Shown: positions 1-9,538, counted from the first letter of the stretch. The stretch: 44,252 nt of DNA from Klebsiella pneumoniae (GCA_945877175.1 CAMCRC010000013.1:1-44252), one strand, 5' to 3'. Numbers and translations are program-made. The notes: a model not told the origin generated them from the letters alone.

Positions 1-62
1 AGGACACGCCGTGAACCCATCCCTGGGGGCTCGGCTGCCGCCGTCCTGGCGGCAGACGGTCC
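1..62 (+). repeat. Family A palindromic repeat, copy A1, cut by window edge
   Basis: Conserved core beginning GGACACGCC and reading through CCCTGGGGGCTCGGC, then a hairpin (TGCCGCC / GGCGGCA, positions 36-54), then gaCGGTCC. The order matches copies A2 (38607-38771) and A3 (38885-38998): a GGAC/GGTCC closing helix, a core of about 30 nt, then a GC hairpin. The left outer arm would lie before position 1, so the copy is incomplete here. Not coding. Confidence 0.7.
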
Positions 63-104
63 TGCCAGGCACTGCCCGCCGCGCAGAGGCTGGCACCGCA
101 GTAC

Positions 105-132
105 TCTCCGCGCCTCGATAGAGAGGCGGAGA
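105..132. other. Imperfect hairpin in the glyA upstream region
   Basis: TCTCCG and CCTC on the left pair with GAGG and CGGAGA on the right, with a two-base bulge and a six-base loop. No T-run follows on either side, so it is not a classical terminator. It may be outlying structure of the neighbouring family A copies. The rest of 63-391 holds no gene I can support. Confidence 0.35.
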
Positions 133-202
133 TGGCGCCACAAGTCCGCTTTCTTGCTGAAGTCGCAGGGGCGCAATGTTGCATCGCTGGCAACGAGCCT
201 GA

Positions 203-295
203 GCCTGGCGGGCCGAGTTCGGAGTTTGGCGCGACGAGCCTACAGGGACGTACTTGTGGCGTGTCCCGACGAACTCCGGGCTCGGCCCGCCAGGC
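203..295 (-). repeat. Family A palindromic repeat, copy A4
   Basis: The minus strand carries the core GACACGCCACAAGTACG followed by TCCCTGTAGGCTCG, as in copy A3. The core is enclosed by arms at about 203-229 and 271-295, which pair over GCCTGGCGGGCCGAG-type sequence with a few G.T-compatible mismatches. The small GC hairpin that follows the core in A1-A3 is missing. The copy lies about 100 bp upstream of glyA. Confidence 0.7.
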
Positions 296-391
296 CTGTT
301 TCTGCCCGCAAGCACTTTGTGAGTGCCGCGCGCTCCCGCATGCAGTAAAATGCCGCGCAATTGAAACTTGACCAGCCTAATGGGGAAATGC

Positions 392-1648
392 ATGTTTAGT
401 AGCGAGATGACAATTGCGGAATTTGATCCTGAGCTCAGCGCCGCCATCAAGGCCGAAGCCGAACGTCAGGAACACCACATCGAACTGATTGCCTCCGAGA
501 ATTACGCCAGCCCGCGTGTCATGGAAGCACAGGGTTCCGTGCTGACCAACAAGTACGCCGAAGGATATCCCGGCAAACGCTACTATGGCGGCTGCGAGCA
601 TGTCGATGTCGTGGAAACCCTCGCCATCGAGCGTGCCAAGACCCTGTTCGGCGCCGATTACGCCAACGTCCAGCCCCACTCCGGATCCCAGGCCAATGCG
701 GCCGTGTTCATGGCGCTGCTGAAGCCGGGCGAGACCTTGCTGGGCATGAGCCTGGCAGACGGTGGACACCTTACCCACGGCGCCAGCGTCAGTTTCTCAG
801 GCCGCATCTACAAGGCTGTGCAGTACGGTCTGGACAGCGTGACCGGCGAGATCGACTACGCGCAAGTGGAAGCACTGGCCCTGGAGCACAAGCCCCGCAT
901 GATCATCGCCGGGTTTTCCGCGTATTCCCGCATCATCGACTGGCAGCGCTTCCGTGTGATCGCCGACAAAGTCGGTGCCTGGTTCGTGGTGGACATGGCG
1001 CACATCGCCGGACTGGTGGCCGCCGGGGTATACCCCAGCCCTGTGCAGATCGCTGATGTCACTACCTCCACTACACACAAGACTCTCGGTGGACCGCGCG
1101 GTGGCGTGATCCTGGCCAAAGCCAATCCCGAGCTCGAAAAGAAGCTGAATTTTGCGGTGTTCCCGGAGAGCCAGGGCGGCCCGCTGATGCACGTGATTGC
1201 CGCCAAGGCCGTCTGCTTCAAGGAAGCCATGAGCCCCGAGTTCAAGGCTTATCAGCAGCAGGTAGTGAAGAACGCGCAGGCCATGGCAACCACGTTCATT
1301 GCCCGTGGCTATGAAGTTGTGTCCGGTGGCACGGATGACCACCTGTTCCTCCTCAGTCTGGTCAAGCAGGGCATCACAGGAAAAGATGCGGATGCCGCGC
1401 TTGGTCGCGCCAACATTACCGTCAACAAGAATGCCGTGCCCAAAGATCCACTGCCGCCCTTCGTGACCAGTGGTCTGCGCATCGGTTCTCCGGCGGCTAC
1501 CCGTCGTGGCTTCAAGGAAGCGGAAGTGAGCGCACTGGCAGGCTGGATCTGCGACATTCTGGACAAGATGGGCGATGAAAGCGTAGTGGCTGCCGTGCAG
1601 CAGAAAGTGATCGCTCTGTGCGAGCGTTTCCCGGTCTACGGCAAGTAA
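392..1648 (+). CDS. glyA: Serine hydroxymethyltransferase
   Basis: PLP enzyme that interconverts serine plus tetrahydrofolate with glycine plus methylene-tetrahydrofolate; cytoplasmic, the main source of one-carbon units. The 418-residue product matches E. coli GlyA (417) along its length. [13 protein letters not shown] near residue 31 and the PLP lysine Lys230 in [15 protein letters not shown] are present. ATG 392 was chosen because GGGGA lies just upstream and homologues start at this point; in-frame starts at 368 (TTG) and 380 (ATG) are less likely. It is followed 15 bp later by nrdR, a common gammaproteobacterial order. Two family A repeats lie upstream. Confidence 0.97.
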   Translation: MFSSEMTIAEFDPELSAAIKAEAERQEHHIELIASENYASPRVMEAQGSVLTNKYAEGYPGKRYYGGCEHVDVVETLAIERAKTLFGADYANVQPHSGSQANAAVFMALLKPGETLLGMSLADGGHLTHGASVSFSGRIYKAVQYGLDSVTGEIDYAQVEALALEHKPRMIIAGFSAYSRIIDWQRFRVIADKVGAWFVVDMAHIAGLVAAGVYPSPVQIADVTTSTTHKTLGGPRGGVILAKANPELEKKLNFAVFPESQGGPLMHVIAAKAVCFKEAMSPEFKAYQQQVVKNAQAMATTFIARGYEVVSGGTDDHLFLLSLVKQGITGKDADAALGRANITVNKNAVPKDPLPPFVTSGLRIGSPAATRRGFKEAEVSALAGWICDILDKMGDESVVAAVQQKVIALCERFPVYGK

Positions 1649-1663
1649 ACGGCGGAGCCTGCG

Positions 1664-2119
1664 ATGCAATGTCCGTTCTGCAATGCGCTGGATACCAAGG
1701 TGATCGACTCGCGGCTGGTCGCCGAAGGCAATCAGGTTCGCCGCCGGCGCGAGTGCATTACCTGCGCCGAGCGTTTCACGACCTATGAGACAGCGGAACT
1801 GGTGATGCCGCGCATCATCAAGCAGAACGGCAATCGCGAGCCTTTTGACGAGAACAAACTGCACTCGGGGCTGCTCAAGGCGCTGGAAAAGCGCCCGGTC
1901 AGCATAGAGCGGGTGGACGAGGCGATGAATCGAATCAAGAATCACCTGCGCGCCACGGGCGAGCGGGAAGTGCCGTCCCGCATCGTCGGCGAGCAGGTCA
2001 TGCAGGAGCTGCGACAGCTGGACGAGGTGGCCTTTGTGCGCTTCGCATCGGTCTATCGCAGCTTCAAGGATCTGAATGAATTCCGCGCCGAGATCGACCG
2101 TCTGGCCAACGACAATTGA
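1664..2119 (+). CDS. nrdR: Transcriptional repressor NrdR
   Basis: Represses ribonucleotide reductase operons by reading ATP/dATP levels. The 151-residue protein has the N-terminal zinc ribbon (Cys3, Cys6, Cys31, Cys34), the RRRRECITC stretch, and an ATP-cone domain from about residue 49 ([14 protein letters not shown] onward). Length is typical for the family. It sits between glyA and ribD and is probably transcribed with the riboflavin genes. I did not find an nrd gene in the window. Confidence 0.97.
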   Translation: MQCPFCNALDTKVIDSRLVAEGNQVRRRRECITCAERFTTYETAELVMPRIIKQNGNREPFDENKLHSGLLKALEKRPVSIERVDEAMNRIKNHLRATGEREVPSRIVGEQVMQELRQLDEVAFVRFASVYRSFKDLNEFRAEIDRLANDN

Positions 2120-2135
2120 GTGTCCGGACCCTGAG

Positions 2136-3257
2136 ATGAACAACAGCGCTGCTTCCTGGATGGACCTTGCCATTGAATCGGCGTCCCGCGTTTTCTCCAC
2201 AACGCCGAACCCACGGGTCGGCTGCGTGCTGGTGCGGGATGGCGAGATCGTGGGCATTGGCCTGCACGAGAAACCCGGCGAGCACCATGCCGAGGTCAAT
2301 GCGCTGCTGGCCGCCGGCGAGCGCGCCATGGGCGCCACAGCCTATGTGTCGCTGGAACCCTGCTGCCATTTTGGCCGCACACCTCCCTGCACCCAGGCGC
2401 TGATAGCCGCTGGTGTGACGGAAGTGGTGTATGCGATGCTGGATCCGAACCCGCTGGTGGCGGGCAAGGGCGTGCAGGCCCTGCGCGACGCCGGCATCAC
2501 GGTCAGCGGACCACTGCATGAAGTCGAGGCGCGCCGGCTCAACCGCGGCTTCATCAAACGCATGAACGAGGGACTGCCCTTCGTGCGCTGCAAGATGGCA
2601 ATGAGTCTGGACGGACGCACGGCCATGGCCTCGGGCGAGAGTCAGTGGATTACCGGGCCCGCTGCCCGCGCCGATGTGCAGCGTTTGCGCGCCGAATCCT
2701 GTGCCATCGTCACCGGCGTCAATACCATCCTGAGCGATGACCCTTCGCTGAACGTGCGTGCCGAACAGTTGCAGGACCCGCGCGCTGCCGTCATGCCGCT
2801 GCGTCAGCCACGCAGGGTCATCATCGACTCCGGGCTGCGCACGCCGCCGCAATCCCGCATTCTCAGCCTCCCCGGTGAGGTGTTGTTTCTGGTGGTCAAT
2901 CCACACCTGCAGCAGCTGCAGCGCTTTTCCGGCAGTGCGGCGCAGATTCGTCAAATCGCGTCGCTGCCGGGCGGCCGGGTCGATCTGCGTGCTGCCATGC
3001 AGTGCCTGGCCCAGGACTACAGCTGCAACGAAGTCATGCTGGAAGCTGGCCCGACGCTGAGCGGGGCAATGATTCAGGCAGGGTTGGTGGACGAAGTGAT
3101 CGTCTACATCGGCGCGAAGTTTCTTGGCAGCGATGCGCTGCCCCTGCTCAATCTGCCCGGCCTGCGTCATATGGCCGATCACATCGGACTGGAAATCGTG
3201 GACGTGGCCGGCATCGCCGGCGACTGCCGCATTACCGCCAGAATCTTCAATCGCTGA
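2136..3257 (+). CDS. ribD: Bifunctional riboflavin deaminase/reductase RibD
   Basis: Performs the second and third steps of riboflavin synthesis: pyrimidine deamination, then NADPH-dependent ribose reduction. The deaminase domain (about 1-150) has zinc ligands His51 in HAEVNAL, Cys76 and Cys85 in the EPCCHFGRTPPC segment. The reductase domain follows, from MAMSLDGRTAMASG. Length is 373 residues against 367 in E. coli. ATG 2136 gives the expected N-terminus; an in-frame ATG at 2076 lies inside nrdR and would add 20 non-homologous residues. The gene starts 16 bp after nrdR. Confidence 0.96.
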   Translation: MNNSAASWMDLAIESASRVFSTTPNPRVGCVLVRDGEIVGIGLHEKPGEHHAEVNALLAAGERAMGATAYVSLEPCCHFGRTPPCTQALIAAGVTEVVYAMLDPNPLVAGKGVQALRDAGITVSGPLHEVEARRLNRGFIKRMNEGLPFVRCKMAMSLDGRTAMASGESQWITGPAARADVQRLRAESCAIVTGVNTILSDDPSLNVRAEQLQDPRAAVMPLRQPRRVIIDSGLRTPPQSRILSLPGEVLFLVVNPHLQQLQRFSGSAAQIRQIASLPGGRVDLRAAMQCLAQDYSCNEVMLEAGPTLSGAMIQAGLVDEVIVYIGAKFLGSDALPLLNLPGLRHMADHIGLEIVDVAGIAGDCRITARIFNR

Positions 3258-3272
3258 CACAAGGAACGGAAT

Positions 3273-3941
3273 ATGTTTACAGGCATCATTGAAGCCCTCG
3301 GCACTGTCGATTCCCTGCAATTGCGTGGCGGCGAATGGCGCCTGAGTGTGCACAGTGCGGCGCTGGATTTCAGCGACGTGGTGCTTGGGGACAGCATCGC
3401 CGTCAATGGCGTCTGTCTGACAGTCACACGCATGGGGCATCAAGTGTTTGATGCCGATGTTTCCAACGAGACCCTGCAGCTGACTACGCTGCACAATCTT
3501 GGCAAAGGCAGCCGCGTGAATCTGGAGAAGGCACTGACGCCCGTCAAACGCCTCGGCGGTCATATCGTCAGCGGCCATGTGGACGGTGTGGGAGAATTGC
3601 TGGATCGTCGCCCTGACGGCGGCAGCATCCGCATGGACTTCCGGGCGCCGGATGCGCTGGCAAAGTACATTGCCCAGAAGGGTTCGATCTGCATCGATGG
3701 CACCAGCCTGACCGTGAACACGGTGAAGGGCGCCACTTTCAGCATCAACGTGATTCCGCACACCCAGGCGCAGACCATCGTTCAGGATTACCGCAGCGGA
3801 CAGAAGGTGAATCTTGAAGTGGACCTCATCAGCCGTTATCTGGAACGTCTGATGCAGGGCGAACACGCCGCGGATGAACAGCACGACAGCAAGGCGGGCA
3901 CATTGACCCGCGCCTTCCTCGCAGACCAGGGATTCCTGTAA
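3273..3941 (+). CDS. ribE: Riboflavin synthase alpha subunit
   Basis: Dismutates two 6,7-dimethyl-8-ribityllumazines into riboflavin and the pyrimidine product. The protein begins with the family signature MFTGIIEALG and has two lumazine-binding repeats; the second opens at GGHIVSGHVDGVG, near residue 96. Its 222 residues are usual for the family. A ribosome site AAGGAACGG lies just upstream. It directly precedes ribBA with no spacer. The same protein is called RibC in E. coli. Confidence 0.96.
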   Translation: MFTGIIEALGTVDSLQLRGGEWRLSVHSAALDFSDVVLGDSIAVNGVCLTVTRMGHQVFDADVSNETLQLTTLHNLGKGSRVNLEKALTPVKRLGGHIVSGHVDGVGELLDRRPDGGSIRMDFRAPDALAKYIAQKGSICIDGTSLTVNTVKGATFSINVIPHTQAQTIVQDYRSGQKVNLEVDLISRYLERLMQGEHAADEQHDSKAGTLTRAFLADQGFL

Positions 3942-5087
3942 ATGAAACTGAATACTGTAGAAGAGATCATCGAAGACATTCGTCAGGGCCGCATGGTCAT
4001 CCTCATGGATGACGAGGACCGCGAAAATGAAGGCGACCTTGTGATTGCTGCCGAGCGCGTGCGCACGGAGGACATCAACTTCATGGCGACCAACGCGCGC
4101 GGGCTGATCTGCCTGACTCTGAGCCGCGAGCGCTGCGACTTCCTGAATCTGCGCCCCATGGTCACCAGGAACAATACCCAGTTTCACACCAATTTCACCG
4201 CCTCCATCGAGGCGGCCACCGGCGTGACCACTGGCATCTCTGCCGCTGATCGTGCGCGCACGATTCAGGTAGCGGTGGCGCGTGACACCAAGCCGGATGA
4301 CATTGTTCAGCCTGGCCATGTGTTTCCCATCATGGCGCAGCCCGGCGGGGTCCTGCAACGTGCCGGCCATACCGAGGCCGGCTGCGACCTGGCACGCCTG
4401 GCAGGGCTCACGCCTGCGGCGGCCATCGTTGAAATCATGAATGAAGACGGCACCATGGCACGTCGGCCAGACCTGGAGATCTTCGCGCAGAGGCACGGCC
4501 TGAAGATCGGTACCATCGTCGATCTGATCCAGTACCGCATCGCCAATGAGCGCACAGTGAGCCGCAAGGACTCGTGGCCGGTGCAGACCGAGCACGGCGA
4601 ATTCGTGCTGCATACTTTCACGGACACCATTCTGGGGGGGCCGCACCTTGCCTTCACCATGGGCACCGTGGACGCGCGCGAGCCGACCCTGGTGCGGGTG
4701 CACATCGCCAATTCCCTGCGGGATGTGTGCGACGTGGTGAATCCGGCCTGGCCCAGCTGGTCCTTCAGCGCGGCGCTGGCAAGAATCGGCCGGGAAGGCC
4801 GGGGAGTGGCTGTGTTACTATCTGGTGACGAATACGCAGAGGACATCAACGAGACGCTGGTGAATGCCTTTGGCGACGAAGCCGGTTCCCCGCGCCGCAA
4901 TCGCAAGGGCAACGATCTGACCATTGGCACGGGCTCGCAGATTCTGCGTGACCTCGGCGTCGGCAAGATGCGCCTGCTGAGTTACCCGGCCCGCTTCCAC
5001 GCCATTTCCGGATTCGATCTGGAAGTGGTGGAGTTCGTGCCCTATGACGAAGATTTTCAACCCGCTGCGAGTGCGGATCCGGCCTGA
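3942..5087 (+). CDS. ribBA: 3,4-dihydroxy-2-butanone 4-phosphate synthase with degenerate GTP cyclohydrolase II domain
   Basis: The N-terminal half (about 1-205) is RibB, which makes the four-carbon unit from ribulose 5-phosphate. It has the acidic loop [10 protein letters not shown] (23-32) and [13 protein letters not shown]. The C-terminal half aligns with GTP cyclohydrolase II but has lost its core motif: where RibA carries SECLTGD and RCDCG, this protein reads [17 protein letters not shown] and has no CDC. The second domain is therefore probably catalytically dead, as in some Pseudomonas-type RibBA proteins. An intact ribA lies at 7692. The start abuts the ribE stop codon. Confidence 0.93.
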   Translation: MKLNTVEEIIEDIRQGRMVILMDDEDRENEGDLVIAAERVRTEDINFMATNARGLICLTLSRERCDFLNLRPMVTRNNTQFHTNFTASIEAATGVTTGISAADRARTIQVAVARDTKPDDIVQPGHVFPIMAQPGGVLQRAGHTEAGCDLARLAGLTPAAAIVEIMNEDGTMARRPDLEIFAQRHGLKIGTIVDLIQYRIANERTVSRKDSWPVQTEHGEFVLHTFTDTILGGPHLAFTMGTVDAREPTLVRVHIANSLRDVCDVVNPAWPSWSFSAALARIGREGRGVAVLLSGDEYAEDINETLVNAFGDEAGSPRRNRKGNDLTIGTGSQILRDLGVGKMRLLSYPARFHAISGFDLEVVEFVPYDEDFQPAASADPA

Positions 5088-5139
5088 GTTGCGCCGCGCA
5101 CTCCGAGCACACGCCCATTGCTGAAAAGGTGAGAAACAC

Positions 5140-5619
5140 ATGAGCTCTATCAAGACCATCGAAGGAGATTTCCAGGGCGGCTCCGCACGCTATGCCCTGG
5201 TCGTGGCCCGCTTCAACAGCTTTGTCGTCGACAAGCTGGTGGAAGGTGCTCTGGACACACTGCGACGTCATGGCGTGAACGACGCCGACATCACCATCGT
5301 CCGCGCCCCGGGCGCCTGGGAGCTGCCCGTGCTGACGCGACATGTTCTGGCGGCCGGCACCTGTGACGCCGTGATTGCACTGGGTGCCGTGATTCGTGGT
5401 GGCACGCCGCATTTCGAGTATGTGGCCGGTGAGTGTGTAAAGGGACTGAGTGTCGTGAGTCTGGACAGCAATGTTCCAGTGGCGTTCGGCGTACTGACCG
5501 TTGACACCATCGAGCAGGCCATCGAGCGCGCGGGTACCAAGGCCGGCAACAAAGGCGCAGAAGCCGCACTGAGTGCGCTGGAAATGGTCAGTGTCATCCG
5601 CAAACTGGGCGCCAAATGA
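5140..5619 (+). CDS. ribH: 6,7-dimethyl-8-ribityllumazine synthase
   Basis: Condenses the RibB and RibD-pathway products into lumazine, the substrate of RibE; forms icosahedral or pentameric assemblies in the cytoplasm. At 159 residues it shows the family landmarks [10 protein letters not shown] and [10 protein letters not shown], with the catalytic His91. A ribosome site AGGTGAG precedes ATG 5140. The stop codon overlaps the nusB start (ATGA), suggesting translational coupling. The 52-bp gap after ribBA shows no distinct element. Confidence 0.97.
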   Translation: MSSIKTIEGDFQGGSARYALVVARFNSFVVDKLVEGALDTLRRHGVNDADITIVRAPGAWELPVLTRHVLAAGTCDAVIALGAVIRGGTPHFEYVAGECVKGLSVVSLDSNVPVAFGVLTVDTIEQAIERAGTKAGNKGAEAALSALEMVSVIRKLGAK

Positions 5620-6107
5620 AGACAGCCACTCTCCTCCCTCTGTCCGGTCAGACGACGCCCGAGCCTGTTCTGCCACAGAACAGCGCGAAGAAAAAGCTGT
5701 CCGACAGGCAGAAGGCGCGACGCATGGTGCTGCAGGCGCTTTACCAGTGGCAGCTTGCTGGTGCGCCGGTCACCGATATTCAGGCCGAATTCCGCGGCTA
5801 CTATCAGGGAAAAATCGACTGGGCTTACTTCAATGAAGTGTTTCCTGCCATTCCGCCCCGTGTGACCGAGCTGGACGCCGCGCTGACGCCGCTGCTTGAC
5901 CGGGAGATGTCGGCGCTGGACCCCGTTGAACTGTCAGTGTTGCGATTTGGCATGTATGAACTGCTGCACCGCATCGACGTGCCATACAAAGTTGTCATCA
6001 ACGAATGTGTGGAGCTCGCAAAAGTGTTCGGCGCTACCGACGGACACAAGTACATCAATGGCATTCTGGACCGGGCTGCCCGCACGATCCGCACTCTCGA
6101 AGTGTGA
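5616..6107 (+). CDS. nusB: Transcription antitermination protein NusB
   Basis: RNA-binding antitermination factor that works with NusE (S10) on rRNA operons. The protein has 163 residues, against 139 in E. coli. The extra length is a polar, low-complexity N-terminus of about 25 residues before the conserved [19 protein letters not shown]. Later conserved segments include LRFGMYELL and [15 protein letters not shown]. The ATG overlaps the ribH stop by 4 bp. A later start would remove the N-terminal extension, but no better ribosome site was seen. Confidence 0.95.
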   Translation: MKTATLLPLSGQTTPEPVLPQNSAKKKLSDRQKARRMVLQALYQWQLAGAPVTDIQAEFRGYYQGKIDWAYFNEVFPAIPPRVTELDAALTPLLDREMSALDPVELSVLRFGMYELLHRIDVPYKVVINECVELAKVFGATDGHKYINGILDRAARTIRTLEV

Positions 6108-6177
6108 GAGCGCGTCTGCCACTGCCGGCCAACTTCACTGCTACACACACTGACCTTAGGCACTGAGGCCTGCCACC

Positions 6178-7209
6178 TTGGCATCTGACGAATTCGAGAT
6201 AATCCGTCGCCACTTCAATCGGAGTGGTCTGGCGTTCGCAGTGCCCGAAGTGCCGCTGGCGATTGGCGATGATTGCGCGCTGCTCGCATTGCGCCCAGGC
6301 ACTCAGCTGGCCGTGTCGATGGACATGCTGCAGGAAGGGGTGCACTTTCTGCCGGACTCAGATCCGTTTTTGTTGGGACAGCGTACTTTGCTTGTGAATT
6401 TGAGTGATCTGGCTGCCATGGGTGCTCGGCCCGTGTGCTTCACGCTGGCGCTGAGTCTGCCGCGTCACGACGTTGCCTGGCTGAGTCAGTTCAGCGCCGG
6501 TCTGGCAGCTGTTGCAGCTGCGCATCACTGTCCTCTTGTGGGCGGGGATCTCACGGCAAGCGCAGCCGACAGTGCTGGCAGGCCCGGCGCACTGACGCTC
6601 TGTGTGCAGGTGCACGGCGAGGTGCCGGCCGGGTCGGGTCTGCGACGCAGTGGCGCGCAGGTGGGTGATGGCATCTACGTGACCGGCACGCTCGGCAACG
6701 CCGCCGCAGGACTGCGCGTATTGCGCGACGGGGCATGGCCCGCGCTTGATCCTGTACTGCGAGGGACGCTCGTACGGGCATTTCACGTGCCGGAGTCCCG
6801 AGTCGAGGCCGGGCTGGCGTTGCGAGATGTCGCCACGGCGGCAATTGACCTGTCTGATGGTCTTGCCTCGGACCTTGTGCATGTGCTGACCGCGAGCGGT
6901 GTCGCTGCCCGCATCGATCTCGATACACTGCCGCTGTCCGCCGCGCTCTGCGCCGCCGCAGGCTTTGACGAACGAACGCAGCTTGCCCTGGGTGGCGGCG
7001 ATGACTACGAATTGTGTTTTACCGTGCCGTCGGAACGAGAGATCTCCATGCGTGCACGAATGGCAGACCTGCGGACACCGGTGTGCCGCGTTGGCGAGGT
7101 GTTGGCGGGCAGTGGTGTGCAATGGTGGCGCGGTGGCGCACAGCAGACCCTGAGCGTAAAGGGCTACAATCATTTCGCCCATAAGGACCAGGAGCAGAAT
7201 CTTGATTGA
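6178..7209 (+). CDS. thiL: Thiamine-monophosphate kinase
   Basis: Phosphorylates thiamine monophosphate to the cofactor thiamine diphosphate. AIGDDCALLAL, VNLSDLAAMGARP and LVGGDLTAS are the Mg-ATP and fold motifs of the AIRS/ThiL family; AIDLSDGLASDL lies further on. Length is 343 residues (E. coli 325). The start is TTG 6178: it gives ASDEFEIIRRHF, aligning with E. coli ACGEFSLIARYF, and TGAGG lies about 9 nt upstream. The 70-bp gap after nusB holds no clear element. The 3' end overlaps pgpA. Confidence 0.94.
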   Translation: MASDEFEIIRRHFNRSGLAFAVPEVPLAIGDDCALLALRPGTQLAVSMDMLQEGVHFLPDSDPFLLGQRTLLVNLSDLAAMGARPVCFTLALSLPRHDVAWLSQFSAGLAAVAAAHHCPLVGGDLTASAADSAGRPGALTLCVQVHGEVPAGSGLRRSGAQVGDGIYVTGTLGNAAAGLRVLRDGAWPALDPVLRGTLVRAFHVPESRVEAGLALRDVATAAIDLSDGLASDLVHVLTASGVAARIDLDTLPLSAALCAAAGFDERTQLALGGGDDYELCFTVPSEREISMRARMADLRTPVCRVGEVLAGSGVQWWRGGAQQTLSVKGYNHFAHKDQEQNLD

Positions 7210-7690
7210 GTCACGCAGCGCCACGCCAGCGTCTGTCTGGCGCAACCCAGTCCATTTCGCTGCCTTTGGTTTCGGCAGTGGTGCTGCACCTGTCGCGCCA
7301 GGCACGTTCGGAACGGCCATGGCGGTGGTGCTGTATTTGTTGTTGCCAGCCATGAGTCCGTGGATCTACGCGACTTTCGTGCTGCTGAGCTTTGTTGCAG
7401 GCGTCTGGCTGTGTGGCACTACCGCACGCGATATCGGCGTGGAGGACCACGGCGGGATTGTGTGGGATGAGTTTGTTGGTTACTGGATCACGATGTTCAT
7501 GGCTCCCGCGGGCTGGTGGTGGATCGTGATTGGATTTTTGTTGTTTCGCCTGTTCGACATTGTGAAGCCCTGGCCGATACGCTGGCTGGATCGCAACGTG
7601 GCTGGCGGATTCGGTGTCATGATTGACGATGTGCTGGCAGGCTTGATGGCTTTGCTGTGCCTGCAGCTGATCGCCAGGGTTTCAATTTGA
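7202..7690 (+). CDS. pgpA: Phosphatidylglycerophosphatase A
   Basis: Membrane phosphatase that converts phosphatidylglycerophosphate to phosphatidylglycerol. The product has 162 residues and about four hydrophobic segments. It carries [16 protein letters not shown] near the N-terminus and the catalytic-region motif [17 protein letters not shown] 7202 overlaps the thiL end by 8 bp and has CAGGAG upstream. The nusB-thiL-pgpA order is usual in gammaproteobacteria. Confidence 0.93.
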   Translation: MIESRSATPASVWRNPVHFAAFGFGSGAAPVAPGTFGTAMAVVLYLLLPAMSPWIYATFVLLSFVAGVWLCGTTARDIGVEDHGGIVWDEFVGYWITMFMAPAGWWWIVIGFLLFRLFDIVKPWPIRWLDRNVAGGFGVMIDDVLAGLMALLCLQLIARVSI

Positions 7691-7691
7691 A

Positions 7692-8303
7692 ATGAGGATG
7701 GACGCAGTGCTTGTAAAATTTGTGGCTGGGGCAAAACTGCCGACGGAATGGGGCGAGTTTACAATTCATGGTTTCGAAGATCCGCGGACTGGCAAGGAGC
7801 ACATCGTGCTTGCCATGGGCGATCTCGACAACGGCGAGCCGGCGCTGTGCCGCATTCATTCGGAGTGTCTGACCGGCGATGCCCTGTTCAGTCTGCGCTG
7901 TGACTGCGGGCCGCAACTTCAGTATGCCATGCAGCATATTGCCCGGGAGGGCCGTGGCCTGATTCTGTATCTGCGCCAGGAAGGGCGTGGCATAGGCCTG
8001 CTCAACAAGATCAAAGCCTATTCCCTGCAGGACGCTGGCGCCGACACGGTGGAAGCCAACGAGCAACTGGGGTTTCTGGCCGATGGCCGGGAATACTCGA
8101 TCTGCCGGCCCATGCTGGAGCACTTCGGAGTCCGCACGCTGAAACTGCTGACCAACAACCCGCGCAAGGTGCTTGCAGTAGAGTCCCTTGGGTTTACCGT
8201 CACTGAGCGCATGCCCATTCACACAGGCTACAACTCGCACAACCAGGGCTATCTGGCAGTCAAGGCCAGCAAACTGGGGCATATGCCCCGGCTGGATGAC
8301 TGA
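7692..8303 (+). CDS. ribA: GTP cyclohydrolase II
   Basis: Opens riboflavin synthesis by converting GTP to the diaminopyrimidinone phosphate. The protein has 203 residues with the zinc cysteines Cys59, Cys70 and Cys72 in [17 protein letters not shown], plus [12 protein letters not shown] and LLTNNPRKV. This is an intact enzyme, unlike the second half of RibBA in the same region. It begins 1 bp after pgpA. An in-frame ATG at 7698 is an equally good start; the homologous part begins near residue 8. Confidence 0.95.
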   Translation: MRMDAVLVKFVAGAKLPTEWGEFTIHGFEDPRTGKEHIVLAMGDLDNGEPALCRIHSECLTGDALFSLRCDCGPQLQYAMQHIAREGRGLILYLRQEGRGIGLLNKIKAYSLQDAGADTVEANEQLGFLADGREYSICRPMLEHFGVRTLKLLTNNPRKVLAVESLGFTVTERMPIHTGYNSHNQGYLAVKASKLGHMPRLDD

Positions 8304-8319
8304 GCTTCAGGCAGGGACA

Positions 8320-9252
8320 TCAGTACGCGAGTGCCGATTTCCCACCGCCATTTTCCGCCGTAGCGCCTGCCTGCAATTTCCGCAGTACGTCTTCCATCTC
8401 GGTCAATGAAATCGGCAGGCCCAGGAAATACCCCTGAATGTAGTCACAGTCGAAGGTGCTGAGCAGGTCGATGTCGGCTTGTGATTCGGCGCCTTCCATG
8501 GTCACGAGCAAGCCGTTGGAGTGGCACAGCTCCACCAGCGGCTTGAGAATCTGCCGGTTGCCGCGCTTGAGTGTCTGCTCGATGAAGCGCTTGTCGAACT
8601 TCACCATTTTGATCGGGTACTCCACGATGCGCAGCAGCGAAGTGAATCCGGCCCCGAAATCATCCAGTGCCAGCATGTAACCCGCGTCAGACAGTCGGTT
8701 CAGAAATGCGCTGGCATGGCTGGTGAACTCGATGTTCACGGTTTCGGTAATCTCCAGCTGGATGTTGCACGGAGCAATCTCGAAGCGCCGGGCATAGCGG
8801 TCTAGTACTTCGGTGATGTTGCTCAGTTGCAACTGTGCGGACGAAATGTTCAGCGACAGTTTGAAGTCGCGGCCCAGCAGGTTGCGGATTGCCGGGTAGC
8901 TGGACAGCCCGGTGCGTATCACCCACTCATCAATCATCGCGAACACGCCGCATGACTCGGCAATTGGCACGAACTCGTCCGGCTCCACGTTGCCCAGCAG
9001 GCGGGCGCGCATCTTCCACAGCAGCGCGGGCTCCAGCTCCAGACCCACCAGGAACAACATCATCACCACGCCGAACTCGGCGAAGTGCTGCAGCGAGACC
9101 ACGTCCACCGAGAACACGCCGAGCAGGGGGCTGATGGCGATACCGGCAATGAGATAGCCGAGCACCGAGCCCAGTTTGAAGCGCGAGGCCAGGGGCACGG
9201 CGATGACGCCGGCGCACAGGAAGACGAAGGTGAGGAAGAGGTAGTCAGTCAT
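8320..9252 (-). CDS. Chimeric protein: Kef-type antiporter N-terminus fused to a truncated EAL domain
   Basis: Residues 1 to about 87 look like the first membrane segments of a KefB/KefC-type cation/proton antiporter: [19 protein letters not shown], then [19 protein letters not shown]. The reading frame then passes without a break into the middle of an EAL (c-di-GMP phosphodiesterase) domain, at [17 protein letters not shown]. Later EAL landmarks are present ([37 protein letters not shown]). The beginning of the EAL domain, including the EALLR motif with its catalytic glutamate, is missing. Neither half is complete, so this is probably the product of a deletion. It may be a pseudogene or a new protein. 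The junction is near 8990. Confidence 0.8.
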   Translation of the reverse strand: MTDYLFLTFVFLCAGVIAVPLASRFKLGSVLGYLIAGIAISPLLGVFSVDVVSLQHFAEFGVVMMLFLVGLELEPALLWKMRARLLGNVEPDEFVPIAESCGVFAMIDEWVIRTGLSSYPAIRNLLGRDFKLSLNISSAQLQLSNITEVLDRYARRFEIAPCNIQLEITETVNIEFTSHASAFLNRLSDAGYMLALDDFGAGFTSLLRIVEYPIKMVKFDKRFIEQTLKRGNRQILKPLVELCHSNGLLVTMEGAESQADIDLLSTFDCDYIQGYFLGLPISLTEMEDVLRKLQAGATAENGGGKSALAY

Positions 9253-9287
9253 GATGGGCTAAAGCCTACCCGATTCGGGGGGGGTGG

Positions 9288-9347
9288 GAGCGAGCCCTGC
9301 CTGTTGCGGCCGAGCTTTGCCCGTAGGAGCGAGCCCTGCTCGCGAAC
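9288..9347 (+). repeat. REP-like repeats left of family B copy B1
   Basis: A partial unit GTGGGAGCGAGCCCTGCC at 9288 is followed by a full unit at 9323-9347 (GTAGGAGCGAGCCCTGC then TCGCGAAC). The full unit is the inverted partner of the REP at 9539-9562 and shares its GCGAG/CTCGC subtype. The pair encloses copy B1. Pseudomonas-type REPs have this general form. Confidence 0.8.
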
Positions 9348-9370
9348 AGCCGCGGTGAGGTTAGTGCCCC

Positions 9371-9516
9371 CAGGCTCCGGGCAGGGGGCACCCCGTTCTG
9401 CGACTGACCCGCACTCATCCTGAGTGCCCTCGCATCACAAAAAGCCCAAGGTCTTTTTGCTCACTCGGTGCGGGTCTTTCATGTCGCTGAACGGGCTGCC
9501 CCCCGCCCGGAGCCTT
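9371..9516 (-). repeat. Family B structured repeat, copy B1
   Basis: Reverse-oriented copy. Outer arms 9372-9398 and 9489-9515 are complementary with about two mismatches. Inside, the GCGAC/GTCGC helix, the ACCCGCAC/GTGCGGGT helix and the inner hairpin CAAAAAG/CTTTTTG (9438-9444 with 9453-9459) appear in the shared order. The conserved single strands ACCCGCACCGAGTGAGC and GATGCGAGGGCA are intact on the minus strand. It lies between divergent genes (8320-9252 and 9695-11203). The surrounding 9253-9694 contains no gene. Confidence 0.8.
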
Positions 9517-9538
9517 CGTTAGGCACAGTGCGGCGGCT

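Noticed and set aside
1-3272. FMN riboswitch upstream of the riboflavin genes
   Set aside because: Looked for the RFN-type conserved blocks before glyA, ribD and ribE; none seen.
2064-4703. Very long open frame (879 codons) antisense to nrdR, ribD, ribE and ribBA
   Set aside because: High-GC shadow of conserved genes on the other strand; no recognisable domain, no ribosome site, and covers four well-supported genes.
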